Below, piece by piece: positions 12,917-25,644 of a DNA stretch of 64,000 nucleotides. The number at the start of each line of letters is the position of its first letter. Within the stretch, counting starts at the first letter, position 1. Both the position numbers and the translations under genes were made by a program. Source of the DNA: Pisaster brevispinus (taxonomy: Eukaryota; Echinodermata; Asteroidea; Forcipulatida; Asteriidae); the NCBI GenBank assembly GCA_023634235.1, contig JAMKCF010000021.1, positions 10,551,764 to 10,615,763 of the forward strand. The letters run 5' to 3'. Below the pieces are notes generated by a model. That model was not told where the DNA came from. It saw only the letters and a program-made list of their open reading frames with translations, and made no database searches.

Positions 12917-13711
12917 GCCTACACAATTGTTTATTGTTTGTTTTTTTGCATGTCACTAGCCCTATCTGTAGCTGAACCCACAAACTCATTAACTAGTTAA
13001 TAACCAAGTATTTGTTTGATCAAACATTGTTTTCATTTTTTGTATTAGGTTTTGCCTCATATCATTGCAAACAAACAGGAAAATGCCACACGCTAAAATA
13101 CTTATTTCAACCGGATTTGGAACGAACCACCCCCCCCCCTTGACCAGGATACAAAAGGTCTGACTGTTACCAGTATTTTATTTATTTATTTATTTATTTC
13201 AATCTTTTGTTGTATTTATTTATTTGATTTGTTCGTGGATGTTCGCAATTTGTGATGTCCCTTTAGGCCATGCCACCACACAAAGCCCCCTTTTAATAGG
13301 AACTGACCTTCAACACATTGTTTTTATATGATTATGAGTTATAAGGAGAGATTCAGTTGTACTACAACTTCTATCAAAGTCTAATTACTAAATAAAAACA
13401 AAAAACAAAAAACAAAAACAAATAATAAAATGAAAACTGAGTTTTAAAAATTTAATTAACTAATAAAACACCCGCGCGATTGATTAATGTCGCCATTTAT
13501 TTATCTTGTTTTCTTTTAATGTTATTTTTTTATTTTATGTTATTGTTAATTTCTTATATTCTTTTACCCTTCGTTAATTCCACATAATTCAGCTCTGCGC
13601 TATCAGCTGGATTTGTATGAAATGAAATAAGTCTTGCCCGTTTTGTTTACGTTAAAGTTAAGGGTTTTTTTTAAGTTATAAAATGAAGGATTTCACGTTA
13701 TCGTTCATTGA
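12917..13711. other. Intergenic, AT-rich, no gene seen
   Basis: Contains short A-, TTTA- and C-rich simple sequence (13132-13140, 13175-13225, 13395-13430). No coding exon or named element recognised. Confidence 0.6.
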
Positions 13712-13856
13712 CCAGGGGTCGATTTCACAAAACCCTTCCTAACTTAGGACTAGTCCTAGGCAATGCTAGGAGGTAGGACTAGTCCTAAGTTAAGACCAGT
13801 TACTGGTCCTAACTTCAGATAAGACTAGTCTTATCTCTTTGTGAAATCGACCCCTG
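13712..13856. mobile_element. Palindromic MITE, 145 bp (family copy at 26247-26381)
   Basis: Termini ccaggggtcgatttcacaaa and tttgtgaaatcgacccctgg are perfect 20-bp inverted repeats. The interior is a string of short palindromes: aggactagtcct (twice), accagttactggt and aagactagtctt. The same modules recur in inverse order at 26247-26381. Confidence 0.9.
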
Positions 13857-16124
13857 GCCGTGTTGCACTTTTGTAAACATTATGAGGCCACCGTCTGCTA
13901 AGAAACGAATTGGGACATTTAAAACGAATTCAGTCAATAAAAAACATATTGACATTTACAAATTTCGTAAACAACATCAGAATAATTATAGTTCCAGACA
14001 GGGATTCGTCTGTAGACCAAGTGTACACTTTTTTACTTTATAAGGAAAGTTAAGGCGACACCTTTGGGAAAAAGGAAGACGAATTTGAAACTGTTTACGC
14101 AAATAGAAATATAGATGTATAAACATCGTGCCCAACGTAGACCGGACTGACAGCCGTTAAACAAACACTTTTGCCGAGAAAAACAGAACCAAGAAAAATC
14201 CTTATAGTTATCGGGACAGCAAGCAATTTAACTGTGAGCTCCGTTTAACAAAAACCGATGCATGAAATTGCATGTCTTCATTCAACACAAAGTCAAATCG
14301 ATTTTTAGTCGGGAAAAGATTAAGCTTAACTTGCAAATCAATTAATAAATCGAGATTCGAAGTGAAAAACAACCCATGCACCTCGTTATGTTGTAAGGGT
14401 GTGCACACTATTGGTAAGGGTGAAAATAAAAATGGTCACGTAAGCTTACACGGTATCAAGATGGCCATGGGGGAAATATTTAATCGAAATATGCTTTAAT
14501 TTGAAATGCTATTGCAAAATAGATAGATTTGGTATCGCGAGACAAAAACCCCGATGTTTCAAAACAGTGAAAACTTGTAAGATTGTTTCACTATTTTCTT
14601 GAGACTCAATTGACCGTTGAACTTAAAAGGCAAAGTATACCGTTTGATTGTTTTAATCCTATATAAATGTAGACATGTTATACAATAAAACTAACCTGTG
14701 AAAATTTCATTTCAAAAGGTGGTCGCGTTTTTAAAAGATATCACTGAAAATCCGGAGTGAATATGTCCACGCAGGAAGAATATTCCCTAATAGGAATACA
14801 CAATCTGAGAAACGTTGCCGACAGTAACGTTTGTCAGATTTAAATTTTTGGGGATAAATTATAATAGTGATGTCTTTTTCCATAGCCGCAGTATTTCGAA
14901 GTTAAATGTTTTTTTAAATTGCATTATACTATCCAAAGCTGCTGTACTTCTTACCAAGTAAGTTTTTATTGCCATTAATCTTCAGAGTCGTTACTAAACG
15001 TATACATACCCTTTAAAGGGGCACATTGCCTCCGAATCTCTCAAAATTTTTCAGTTTTTAATTACTCCTTATCTCTTTTTAAAGAGTTGTTCATGCACTA
15101 AAACACCTACAGTGTGTTGTAATAAGTGAGTCGTGATTAAAAAAACCATAAACTTGCCTCTGGAAATACAACCAGCAGAACATACGGCCCGCAATTTTGC
15201 AGAACCAAATTGTTTACTGCACAAAATGGCGGACCGTGTTAGTTCAAAAAGGAAAGGGAAGACCACGCAATTTCGAGGCATATTTGTGTGGATCATTATA
15301 TTCCACCTTTAAAACATCTCCAACCATATTCATTTCCACAACGAACGTTTTTATAGCCCAATGCGCCCAATCCGAAGGCAACACAGGTTTGTTGCTTAAT
15401 GTGATGGCACGGCAGGTTACATGAACTTGCGCGGATACTGGTCTTTGACAATTACCAATGTTGACCATTGTGCTTTAATCCTGAATGCGTAGAACAGCGA
15501 CAATTCGTCGATTTCTCCTGTTGAGAGACAGATTTCATTGTGATTACTTTGAATTAATTTGATAGTTTGAATTTTCTCAATGTTGTTTATATATTATTTG
15601 GCGGCAATGTTCTTATAGATGCTCATTTTACAAAGTGTGCTGACCAAAGATATTGCTAAGTGCAGACAGAATGACAACTGTACATAAGATATGGCAGTGA
15701 CGACTCAGACAAGAAGGCTAATCGAAACGAGAGGAAAGACTATTGTAAATCACTTGGAAGGGTGAGATAACGTTAACTTAAACCGATATCGATCATCAAC
15801 CGTGATTATCAGTAATATGTTAATGAGTAGGGTTTGAGAAGGTCCCCGGAGTACAGTTTCCCCTCACGGGGGACAGCGGGGTTTTATCCAGCCGGGAAAC
15901 CGTAACCCGAAACGGTAAACAATTCTCAAACAAGCAAAGTCTGTAGTCAAACTTCAGCCTCATAGCTATCGGTGAGATTCTGTGTGTTTCAGTGAAATGG
16001 GTCCTAGTTTGTCTGAATAACCAATCATCTTCCCTCTGGGTGATATAGCGGGGCAAATGAATAGTTAGGATTGGGACTTATATACTTTACATGAGAGACC
16101 ATTTTTTATTAGTTTACAGATTTA
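13857..16124. other. Intergenic, no gene seen
   Basis: About 2.3 kb with only short ORFs (75 codons or fewer) and no domain. An ATG in a favourable context (aaaatggcgg, about 15223) opens just a 28-codon reading frame. No repeat family recognised. Confidence 0.5.
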
Positions 16125-16280
16125 AGTAATAAACCACAAGGGAAACTGACTGGGTAAATCTGAAATCATTCGGGTTGAACAAAGAAAAATTGACCATAAA
16201 GAGCGGGATTTGAACCAACGATCTCCAGATTTAACTTGCCGGTGCTCCACCAACTGAGCTGTCTAGCCCTATGTTGACAG
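16125..16280 (-). mobile_element. tRNA-derived SINE, minus orientation (diverged copy)
   Basis: Shares the start 'agtaataaaccacaaggga', the middle 'gaacaaagaaaaattga' and the tRNA-like head with the tandem array at 44851-45655. On the minus strand the head carries an A box (agctcagttggtggagc) and a B box (ggttcaaatcccgctc). Arms are mismatched, so not a tRNA gene. Confidence 0.8.
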
Positions 16281-16923
16281 TTTTACTATACTAGTTTACA
16301 GGTTATGCAAACAATGGTTTAACTAAAACCAAACAAATTATGTTAAATATTTTCCTTTGATCTCATTTTGGAGGGGGGGGGGCAGGGTTTTTGAGCCCGG
16401 GGAGGGGGGAGCCTGGTTACGCCACTTGTCCAGTACTACTTCTCATGTATCAATTCTCCTGAGGCAATTGTCAGTCTACAATACTGCCATGTGCTGTGAA
16501 ATCATTCGATCTCTTGCTTAATCGATTGTCCAAATGAAAATGAGCATGAGATACGTACAAACATCCTTTAGCTAACCGTTCTTCTCCCTTTTTCGAAAAC
16601 ATGAGCACATACTTTACTAAAGTTACAGGTTTGTTGTATTGTGTGGTTAAAAAATACTAGAGGGTATCAACATTGATTGTCTTTTAAAGCCAATGAGTCA
16701 TTTCCCCAATTGTTTTATTTATTATTTTTCATTTGTTTTTTTCACCTGAAAGCTTTTAATATTTCTTACGTCTTTTTCGCAGTTGCTTGGCTTTGGAATC
16801 ATGACACGCCAGACCAGTCAAATTAAGCATTCTAAAATGTCAAAAAAAAACCATTACAATGTTGCACCTATTGTTAATGATAATTTATAACATGTATTAG
16901 TCAAAGATCGCATAATAGCGCCG

Positions 16924-17137
16924 CCAGGCGCAAGATTGGCAACTGGAGCTCTCTCTATTGTTAGAACGTGAAGTACGGTTTGGGCGCCATTTCAGTAAGC
17001 AAATGTTTTGTTATTGTTTTGATAGCAAAGCTCTTCGTCTGCGCCCATCTACTGTTGCATCAAAAAATCCGCTCACTGAAGTGGCGTCCAGTGCCCGTAC
17101 TTCACATTTCAGCCCAAGTTGCACATCTTGCGCCTGG
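16924..17137. mobile_element. Inverted-repeat element, about 214 bp
   Basis: The left end ccaggcgcaagattggcaac and an inner segment gtgaagtacgg are mirrored by ccgtacttcac and the right end gttgcacatcttgcgcctgg. A 116-codon plus-strand ORF (16958-17308) runs through and past it without any recognisable domain. Confidence 0.7.
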
Positions 17138-17773
17138 GCCACTATACAAACTTTCATATTGAAATTAGGTCTACCGTCCCGCCAGTCAAGAGTGCATCAC
17201 TTTAATCTGCCTCTAAAAACAAATATGATGGACAGTGACCTTTCGATTGATATGAGATCCAAGTTTAGTATAGGCCGACGGGTCGCAAAGCAAACATGCA
17301 AACAGTAATGGTGTAAGTTACGGTTGAAATGTATAACGCCTTTTCTTTGTCCATGATCGGTGAATGGCAGAGATCGACGGGTGAGCTTTATCTTCATGAT
17401 TGTATGCTACGTGCCATGTTACCCGTGACATCACAGTCATGCTTACATACGAGCAACATAGCCTGGACTTGCATGCAGGCACGATTTGTACACAGCTTAA
17501 TGAGACTGGCATGAAATCTTAAATTTGATGGCGATTACATTTTATCAACATTTGATATGAAGAAAGGGGGCACATCTCAAAACTTGTTCAGCTGTAATTT
17601 TCCTAATTCTTGAATTTATGTATAAACAGTTTCCCGTATGACCAGTGTTGTATCTTGCCTGCAAGAAAATGGCCTGAAATGTTCATGGTCACACAAAATG
17701 TCTTTACGTATGGCCAACACTTCGATTATACACAACTCTCGGTAAACATCGAATACTTTAACATGCTGGTATA

Positions 17774-17935
17774 CAAATATTGACTGCTTCGAGTGCTATG
17801 GTTAAAACTACGACTCCCGAGGTGATCCCCGGAGCGTTCTATTTTCCCGTTGCGCCTCGGGAAAATAGAACGCTCCGGGGATCACCTCGGGAGTCGTAGT
17901 TTTAACCATAGCACGAGTAAAAGCAGTCAATATTT
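17774..17935. repeat. Long near-perfect hairpin, arms about 76 bp, loop 8 bp
   Basis: Arms 17774-17849 and 17858-17935 are reverse complements with a single small indel near cttcgagtgc / gcacgagtaaaag. The innermost arms are attttcccg and cgggaaaat around loop ttgcgcct. Likely a young MITE or foldback, since the arms are almost undiverged. Confidence 0.93.
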
Positions 17936-17937
17936 GT

Positions 17938-18196
17938 TTTATAACACCCCAACAGACTATTTATCATCCTCGTACACGTAACGTTCGTACGCGCATTTCA
18001 GATACACAGATGCACAACTGATTGAGTTCGAGGTGGGTAAAAAAGACGTCTGGGTACTGCGCGCGCCATGTAATAGTCGACTATTCCATGGCAAACGACT
18101 ATCACACGGCCGCCGGGTCTCTAGTAAAACTAAGACATATCATGTGACGCGCTCTAAACCAATGAAAAGGCAGAATTTTTGTAAGGGGTGTTATAA
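17938..18196. mobile_element. Possible MITE with TTATAACACCCC termini
   Basis: 'ttataacacccc' immediately right of the hairpin is mirrored by 'ggggtgttataa' at 18185-18196, giving an element of about 260 bp. No coding content. Confidence 0.5.
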
Positions 18197-18540
18197 TCAT
18201 GTTTATACTCCTGTATTGCAAAAGTTTGCCATCACTGGTAAAAAGAAAAATGGCGTCGTAATCTTTTTGTGGGTTTTCAAGCTGGTTGAAACTAAGTTAC
18301 TGAATTCAACCCGTATGAACTAATTCAGTAATGTGACGTAGGGTCTTATCTATGCAACAAATTTAATCAGTAGAGTTAAATTTGTTAGAAAAATATTGCA
18401 CAAATTTTGAGTAAATAATAGGCTTATCAGTCATGCTTGGCCGAATTGGTTTGACTGTGGTGCGTCCCACTCACGTGACCAGTACAGCAGTAGGCTGAGA
18501 GTTGTTGTGATACTTCGTTCTTTGATTAAAACCCATTATT

Positions 18541-18605
18541 TATAAACCAAACACACATATCCTTGTATTGATTGGTGGAACACGCGTCACGTGTCATCCT
18601 TTAGT
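18541..18605. repeat. Dispersed repeat, copy 1 (second copy at 37709-37772)
   Basis: Matches 37709-37772 along accaaac(c)...cacacata...atccttgt...attggtggaacacgc...tcacgtgtcatcc. Diverged copies of one unnamed repeat. Confidence 0.7.
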
Positions 18606-20250
18606 GGGTCATGTATACACTGCCGTGATGCTCCGAAATTTAATATCCAATATGAAAAATTATTGGCCGCTTCGCCTCGTAGTTTCCGATAATAATATTG
18701 GTTCCCGCCCGTTTGTCGACACGGAGTCGCCCATAATGTTTTAGGAGTTTTTTTTTCAGAGTTTAGAACTTAAGAGTGTGAGTTGGAGTTTCCGTGTCTA
18801 TACTCCATGTCTATTTGAAACACATGGGTCTATGTTTGAGTCATATAAAACAAACATAGAATGCGTTTTGTTTGTGCATTGTCGCAGAATATAATCATTT
18901 GGTGAGACTATCTGTTTTTTATATTTCGGAATAGTTTGATTGTTTTTAATTACTTGCTCTTACACATTGTGTGTTTAACCTTTAAGCTACTTTTAAAGAA
19001 ATTGTATGTATTGCATCAGTGCAATTCAACCTATCGGTTGCCATACAGTACATTTGTTTTACGGTTGTTTCATGAAATAAACCAATAAATATAAATATAA
19101 TATAGGCCTATACAGACTTCATGTCCTCGAGATTCAGCGACAATGCACTCATATGCGTCCAAATAAATAATATATTATGGTGAAGAAGTTTGTCGAATTT
19201 GTTCAATGTCACTCATAGACTTACATTCAGATGCAGTTAATGCAGCAAGCTATGTATGTTTTCATCCTTTTACATTTTTTCAAATTTCCGCTAACTTAAA
19301 CCCGAAAAATTCCATATATTTTTGGTGATTTACATCTGGGGCTCGAGCATACGTAGGTTCATATTTCTATGCTAACATGGCAATCAGTATTCTGTATGAT
19401 TAATGTTACAATGTTTGATCAAATCGATTGATCCCTCGCACCAATTACATCACACGCTGCTACTGTCTGCCACGCTCGCCATGGGAGGGTAGGCAAGTTG
19501 TAAATTCCGTGTATGGTAAAAGTGTAAACGCCATGTCGCCTAAAATGTACGACATTGTTTAACGGGGACATTGACTCTCAGTGGCGCAACCCAAATTATT
19601 GATGACGTCAGGTGAATAGGTTCAATAGACCTTTTCACATTGCTAGTTCTACCCCCACAGGCAACCACCCTTAGATTTTAGTTAATTTTGCACAGTCATT
19701 TACCGTGAAATCGCGAAAATATACAGAAATAAGGTTTGAGGATTGTTTAAATTGGGTTTTTTTTTACTTGTCGACTCACGGCTGGCACTAATAGTAACTG
19801 TGTTATCACGTGCACAAAAGTATTTACATCTTTCAGAAGGCATTGTGGACTCGGCCAACAATAAGTGACTGGAACCTTTGCCCGTAATTTTATCATCTTC
19901 TCACGTGTGGTGTTACGGCGTCCATTCTAACACTAAAAGCCCGTGTGGTTTCACCACTGTTAATACACAGACCTTCGTTCTTATGGTGTTAGCAGCACCC
20001 GCGGGAGCTGATGGGTGACCGACCAGAAACAACTTTAATCAATAGAGAAAGGTCCTGTCTCATATAACTGCTGAGCAGGATGATCCGTAAGGATGATCTG
20101 TTTGGACGCAATGACGTGGGTGTGCAGATTAATTTGCGTTTTTGGCTCGGTTAGGTATGGTCTGTAGTTGGGCAGATAAGTAAAATATTTTGGGGAAATA
20201 TGCCTTTGATGATACCAGCACATTGAGACGTTTGTGTGATAATCTTCATA
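18606..20250. other. Intergenic, no gene seen
   Basis: Only short ORFs and scattered AT-rich sequence. No exon, RNA gene or repeat family that I can support. Confidence 0.5.
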
Positions 20251-20345
20251 AGAACTGTGTTATTGTGCTATTGTCTCCTGACGACGGACAGAGCATACTG
20301 TCCGAAACGTCGAGTCCATCGGAACCATACACACTCAAACGAGAG
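20251..20345 (+). repeat. Retroelement-like tail hairpin (gacgacggacag...ctgtccgaaacgtc)
   Basis: 'cctgacgacggacag' + agcata + 'ctgtccgaaacgtcgag' forms a 6-7 bp stem with a GAAAC flank. This hairpin type is common at the ends of invertebrate retroelement-like repeats, perhaps Penelope-like (from memory, not verified). Only a short remnant is present. Confidence 0.35.
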
Positions 20346-20509
20346 ATTTTAACATATGGTGATAACGCAAATATCCTTACTTAATATTGTGTTATTAGTG
20401 TTATTATTAATTTTGCACACAGGCAGAGTATGTCATGAGAAAGATGTTTGGCTATTCTTGCACGGTCATTTGCATGTAGAGCCTCTTTCATCAAAACAGA
20501 TACCTAATA

Positions 20510-20600
20510 ATAATATTACGTTCTTATAGAGCGCACTTCAGTGCTGAGAGAACTCTCAATGCGCTTTACATAATTATTACCCCTGGTCATTGGGCCTTAA
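20510..20600. repeat. Interspersed repeat with 'tatagagcgca...caatgcgcttta'
   Basis: 'aataataatattacgttcttatagagcgcacttca...ctcaatgcgctttaca' is a motif I recognise as a widespread interspersed repeat of marine invertebrate genomes. The name and class are not known to me. Confidence 0.5.
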
Positions 20601-20698
20601 TTCATTCCTTAAACCATCTCAGCTCCCTTAAGATACATAAATACAATGAAGCATGAAGTCGAGGCTCTGACGCACCAGCGGATCCGTTCAAGTAGCGA

Positions 20699-20834
20699 AT
20701 AGGGCCGTTGCAGATTTGTCCTTTGGAAAAATATTAGTTGAATCATTAGCAATGGCAGGAGTTTTGAAATTATAAAAATTGCTTGTTTGTTTTACCCGTA
20801 CTTTTCAAAAGGACAAATCTACGATGGCCCTATA
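20699..20834. mobile_element. MITE with TAGGGCC termini, about 136 bp
   Basis: Left end atagggccgttgcagatttg and right end caaatctacgatggccctat are inverted repeats, continued inward by tcctttggaaaa / ttttcaaaagga. Confidence 0.75.
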
Positions 20835-20856
20835 GCCAAATAGCTTCCTCATGACA

Positions 20857-20925
20857 AACTCTGACTGTGTGACAAATTCCACGCTTGTATCATCAAATAC
20901 ACAATCCCATCACCTACCGGTACAT
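20857..20925. repeat. Dispersed repeat, copy 2 of 11218-11285
   Basis: Same orientation as the copy at 11218-11285. It lies just right of the TAGGGCC MITE. Confidence 0.7.
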
Positions 20926-23510
20926 GTCGTACTATTTTGAGTGAGTAGCAAACATTTATAAAAGTATCTCCTAAGCTTAAGAAAGAATTCCAAAGACGAA
21001 TTCGTGAAAATAAAATAAATAACGTACGTTTTGGCGAAGTTTTTACGCCTCGAAATGTACTCAGCTACGGACTGCATTTTTTTTTTAAACAGAGCTCTCC
21101 TATACATAGATTGATCAGCGAACCCCAGAGCTGAAACACGCCTTTGTAGAATGCACCTAGCACTAGGACTGTGAGATCGGGATGGAAGCCTTCCTCCCTG
21201 ATTCACCGTGGGTTTTTTTTCAATAGGCCCATGGTGTTTCTTTCATGATCAATAAAAATAGTCACTGCCTAAATGTGCACCAATGTCAGAAATTGAATCA
21301 TATGCCGGGAATTTAATTTCATCCTATTTGATTTGATTTCATTTCCTCGGCATGTTTGTAGACGGGCAGCCCAGTAAAAAGCCGAACCGTATAGCTCAGC
21401 TGTGCCTACAATACGTCTATATCCAACGTAAACATTCTCAAAATATATATTCATTAAAAGGCATAGCCATGGTATTAAAACAAACAGCAATTACAGTACA
21501 AATGAAATCACTAGAGGTTCTTTTGATAAAAATAGCCCGGAGAATAAATTAGATTGGTGGAAAGTGCCATGTACGCGCAATAAAATGAATGATTGTATGT
21601 TATTTTCTTCGCATATATTATGTTTTTTTAATATTTCTATTGTTGAGTATATTCACGAAAAAAAAATTATACGTGCTTCCCTGGAAAGAAAAACCTGTCT
21701 TCAAACAGTTTTCTTTAATTTCCCTTGCAATAGCATCCAATACCGTGGAGGTGTCACTTCCTGTCAGAGGAGAGATGCGGTAGCACTATTGAAGAGATTA
21801 TCGAAATATACTTTTAGTGGATATGGAGAGTCCACAGAAAATAAAAGGCATATACTCATAAAGCCAATTATTGTGAGGTGAATCTTCGGCGAGCGTGGTC
21901 ATGCTTTATAATCATATTTATAGTAAAGACCAAAACTGTCTGAAAAAAATCCACTTGAGTATTTTGCAAAGTTGCAAACTTCTTAAGAAACAATGTGTAC
22001 ATTTTGACCAATATATCTTTATACCCATCATACAACTATATCAGCCATACATTCAACCGTATCGTAGGATGCACTTGTCGTGACGTAAAGACTTCAGTTC
22101 CTTAATCTTATTGGTCAAAAGTTACATCATGGTAACGTACCAGCGATTTCATTTTTTTGTTTTTAATTTTGAATACTATAGTGTGCCATCAAAGCAGTAA
22201 TCTTTTATTCAAATGGTTTAAGATTAGGATTTGCTTTTAAAATTATTTTACGCAATTTAATGTTACTTAAGTCTACCCTTTGTAGTGTTACCATCTCGTG
22301 TTCTGTGTGGACAATTGGGTTTAAGGTATAATTATAATAAAGAAAAGAATCAAGTATTATACTAATAGTATTTTCATATTAAAGGGTTCCTTACTGATCA
22401 GTACATGAGAGTAAAAGTTTTCTCCTGGCCGGTTCGCCTCATCCCTTTTTTTAAAAATTCGTCTACATAAGGAAGGTTAGGCCTAATGTTATTTTTGGCA
22501 CACATCCAAAAATGTTCATTGGTTGTATTGTTGTCGTGACGTATAGTTTCACCTCCGTTTGGATTGGACAAAAGTTACATCATGGCAGCTCCCACGAGCA
22601 CCAACTTCAAGTGAAAGCACACTTGTATAGTAAAGCCTGTGCAAAATAATGTGACAGTTAGTTGTGCTGGGCATGCTATGCCACGTAAGTTAAAGTAAGT
22701 CTTACATTACCTTTGAGATACTCAGCGCACAACAGCCATTGTGACATTTGCAGCAGGCTTATTTTTCCAAAAATAGATTATACTTTTGCGATTTGAAAGG
22801 CTACCAATTGGCTCAATGTCACCATAAGTATGATTTTACAGCTACCAACCAAAATACTCACTTACGGTGCATCTCTAGGAATCTCGTTCAAGAAAATGAA
22901 AGGCCAGTATTTGACGTGTTTATGAGTCCGTGGAGTGAGGCATAATAATGCTATTAACCAGCCTGAAAATGACGTCACTATGCGCGAGATAAGACCGAGT
23001 TTTATCTTTTGTGAGTTTGAATATTAACGGTATAGGCCTACCTAGAGAGAACGAATTACAGAGGTCATAACAGTTGGCTGAATACTCTTGTCTACTTTAA
23101 ATTTGTAATGCAGATCTCCACGTCATTTACTGTCAGTTATGGGTGGCTACAAGTATTCACAGCCTATATTATAGATTGTTTGGTTGTAGGCGGCCGCTGC
23201 ATTTGTTTCGAAATTAGGTTCACTAAAAAGATCGCTAGGTCCAGCTTGTATAACTTGACTGTACGTGAAATAATACCTGAGTTTTGTAGCTTCTCAGGGC
23301 CTAAGTGAGCTCATTAATTATTGATTATAGCAGGTTTAAAAAAGACTGAATCACCCCAAATCGGATCATCGGGCCCGTCACAAGTTTGCAAAGATGCCTG
23401 CCTTGTTATTACTATAATATGAGCGCCCTCTCTTGATATTAATTTAATTATGTTCGCATAAAGTTTATGGCATTATTGTACAAAATTAGTTTTATTTGGG
23501 TACTTCTTAC
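20926..23510. other. Intergenic, no gene seen
   Basis: Short ORFs only. A direct repeat 'aaaagttacatcatgg' preceded by 'attgg' occurs at about 22110 and 22565. Otherwise unassigned. Confidence 0.5.
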
Positions 23511-24104
23511 ACCGTACAAATGGGGGTAACTTTGGCAGGATTTTTAATGAATGGTGCCGTAATCTTTTTCCATGGTCATGGCTAGATGATTATTTTAACT
23601 TTTATTTGATATTAGGGACATCCTCTACCCCACTGATCTTGAAAAATTAATATTATTTTTCCAATTAACCCTTGGGTGTCAATTAAAGTGCTGCAAAAGT
23701 TACCCCGGGGTTGAGGGCAACTTTGGCAGCTTATATGTTTTGATTATAGGCCTATCAGAGAAAAACCCAAAAGCTCGGTACAGACGTAAACGTGTGTTTT
23801 CTTTAAATTTGATGCCACGCACAGCGATTTAAAAAAGCCATCGTCTTGTTAGTAAATTATAAATATATTTTAAAAACCAATGTTTTTACTTAATGTTTGT
23901 CCTAAAGAAATACACACATCATTAGTATATTATTGTTCACTTATAAGTGTTAAGATTAATTAAAAATGTAAACTTTAGTAGTTAATTTTTTTTCTAAACA
24001 TAATATCACATAAGCTGCCCTTCGCGATCTTAACCCCGGTTTAAAACAATAATGCAACCCTGCTAAATTTACCCAAGGTGCCAAAGTTACCGCCATTTTA
24101 CGGT
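23511..24104. mobile_element. TIR element with iterated GGTAACTTTGGCA motif, about 594 bp
   Basis: The left end (accgtacaaatggg then ggtaactttggca) is mirrored by the right end (tgccaaagttaccgcc then attttacggt). Inside, gcaaaagttacc (about 23694) and gcaactttggcag (about 23727) repeat the motif in opposite orientations, and a second inverted pair (ccccggggttgagggc / ccttcgcgatcttaacccc) lies further in. No transposase ORF. Confidence 0.7.
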
Positions 24105-25644
24105 AACTTATACAACTAAGTCATCGTATTAGGCTCAATTTGATATTTTACCAAAGTATATCACCTCACATCAACCATCATTCGCCCCCCAACCTTGTCT
24201 TGAAACCAAATAGGGGATACCAGTTGGCTTGACCCATGATTGCCCAAATCATACTTTAAAGGGTATAGACATTATTGACTAGGCCTACTTAATTCGATTT
24301 TAGTCAAGTTACCAAAAACATTATAAAATGGGCCATGTTGTATTAAAATTGCTCATTGGTTAAAAGTTCCTCGTATCAAGCATACCACGTGAGGGCGCTA
24401 TACAGAGTACATGGAGCAATACCTACCTCAATGGAGCAGACGACAACTTGATAGTCTAGCATCCGCCTCCTCTGACCAATTGTTGTTATATGATAGGCTG
24501 GATTCCGATACAGCAGTCCTTGCATGCACGTGTTATTTCGCTTATTGAGTTATCGCCGGGCGCGCTGCGAGATTGCAAGTCTGAACTTGTTTGGAATCAA
24601 CATGTGTCGGCCTCAAGAATAACATTAAAAAGTTGACTTTTCGCTCAGTACACAGGGCATGCAGCATGCATGAAATGTACATTGTTCTTGATGAATCGAC
24701 GGACTCAACGTGGTACTTTATTTCTACCTCCTTGGTTTTACCTCCATGGTTTTATTTAGGTTTTCCGACAAACATGACCTGAGTAATACTAATAGTTTTA
24801 ATAGTGAAGTTAGAACCGTCGAGGTGCGGAACGAAGGGAGTATCTTCACAATTTGGTAAGTTTAAATTTCATGTCAAGGGAGGAAGGCAAATGATGAACT
24901 GATGCTTGTGAGATTGAAGACCTTAATGACTTAGGCCTTGCTTCAAACTATTGAATGTATTACATGTACTGTACTTATCGGGTAATAAACCACAAAGGTA
25001 CTGTACTTGTGTACAAAAGGCAAAGGTAGACTAGTAGTAGTAGAGTACACTAGCATGACTAGTCGGCTAAAAGTAGTTAAAAAAAAGGAGTGCGGTAGTA
25101 CGTACAGGGAGTTCTTCCAAACAAACAAGCCATTCTAGCACTTCAAGCCGACATTGGAAGGAACATTACATTAAAAAACACCTTTTGTCTCACATGCATT
25201 GATAAAATGACTGGCATTATTAAAATTCACACAAGTAGCTGTAAGTGTAAGTGTAACTATACAAAAACTATGCAAATTATACATAGGATGTGTCATTGTG
25301 TGCCATACTCACCTGCCTTGTCGATATGGCATGTCAAAGTTTCTTCAAATAATAAATTAACTGGAAGAATGAAAACCTGTTTAAATGCGACCCCCTTTGT
25401 TTTTTTCAATTTATTTCATTTTAATTACTGCTCTCTTGGAACGCCCTCAAAAATAGGCCTCGCTCTAGACCCAGTAACTGGGGCGCTGTACTCCTTTTTT
25501 CGAAATTCTTAATCTTTGGTCATACTAGCGTCCTAGTGAACCATTCTACAAACACTTGCAAACCTCCATTTGCTATGATTTTCACCACACCAAGCCACAA
25601 CAAATTCCCCTAAACGACAAAAAAACAAAACAAAATGATGCCTC
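24105..25644. other. Intergenic, no gene seen
   Basis: Only short ORFs. 24981-24998 (gtaataaaccacaaaggt) is a scrap of the SINE start seen at 16125 and 44851. Confidence 0.5.
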
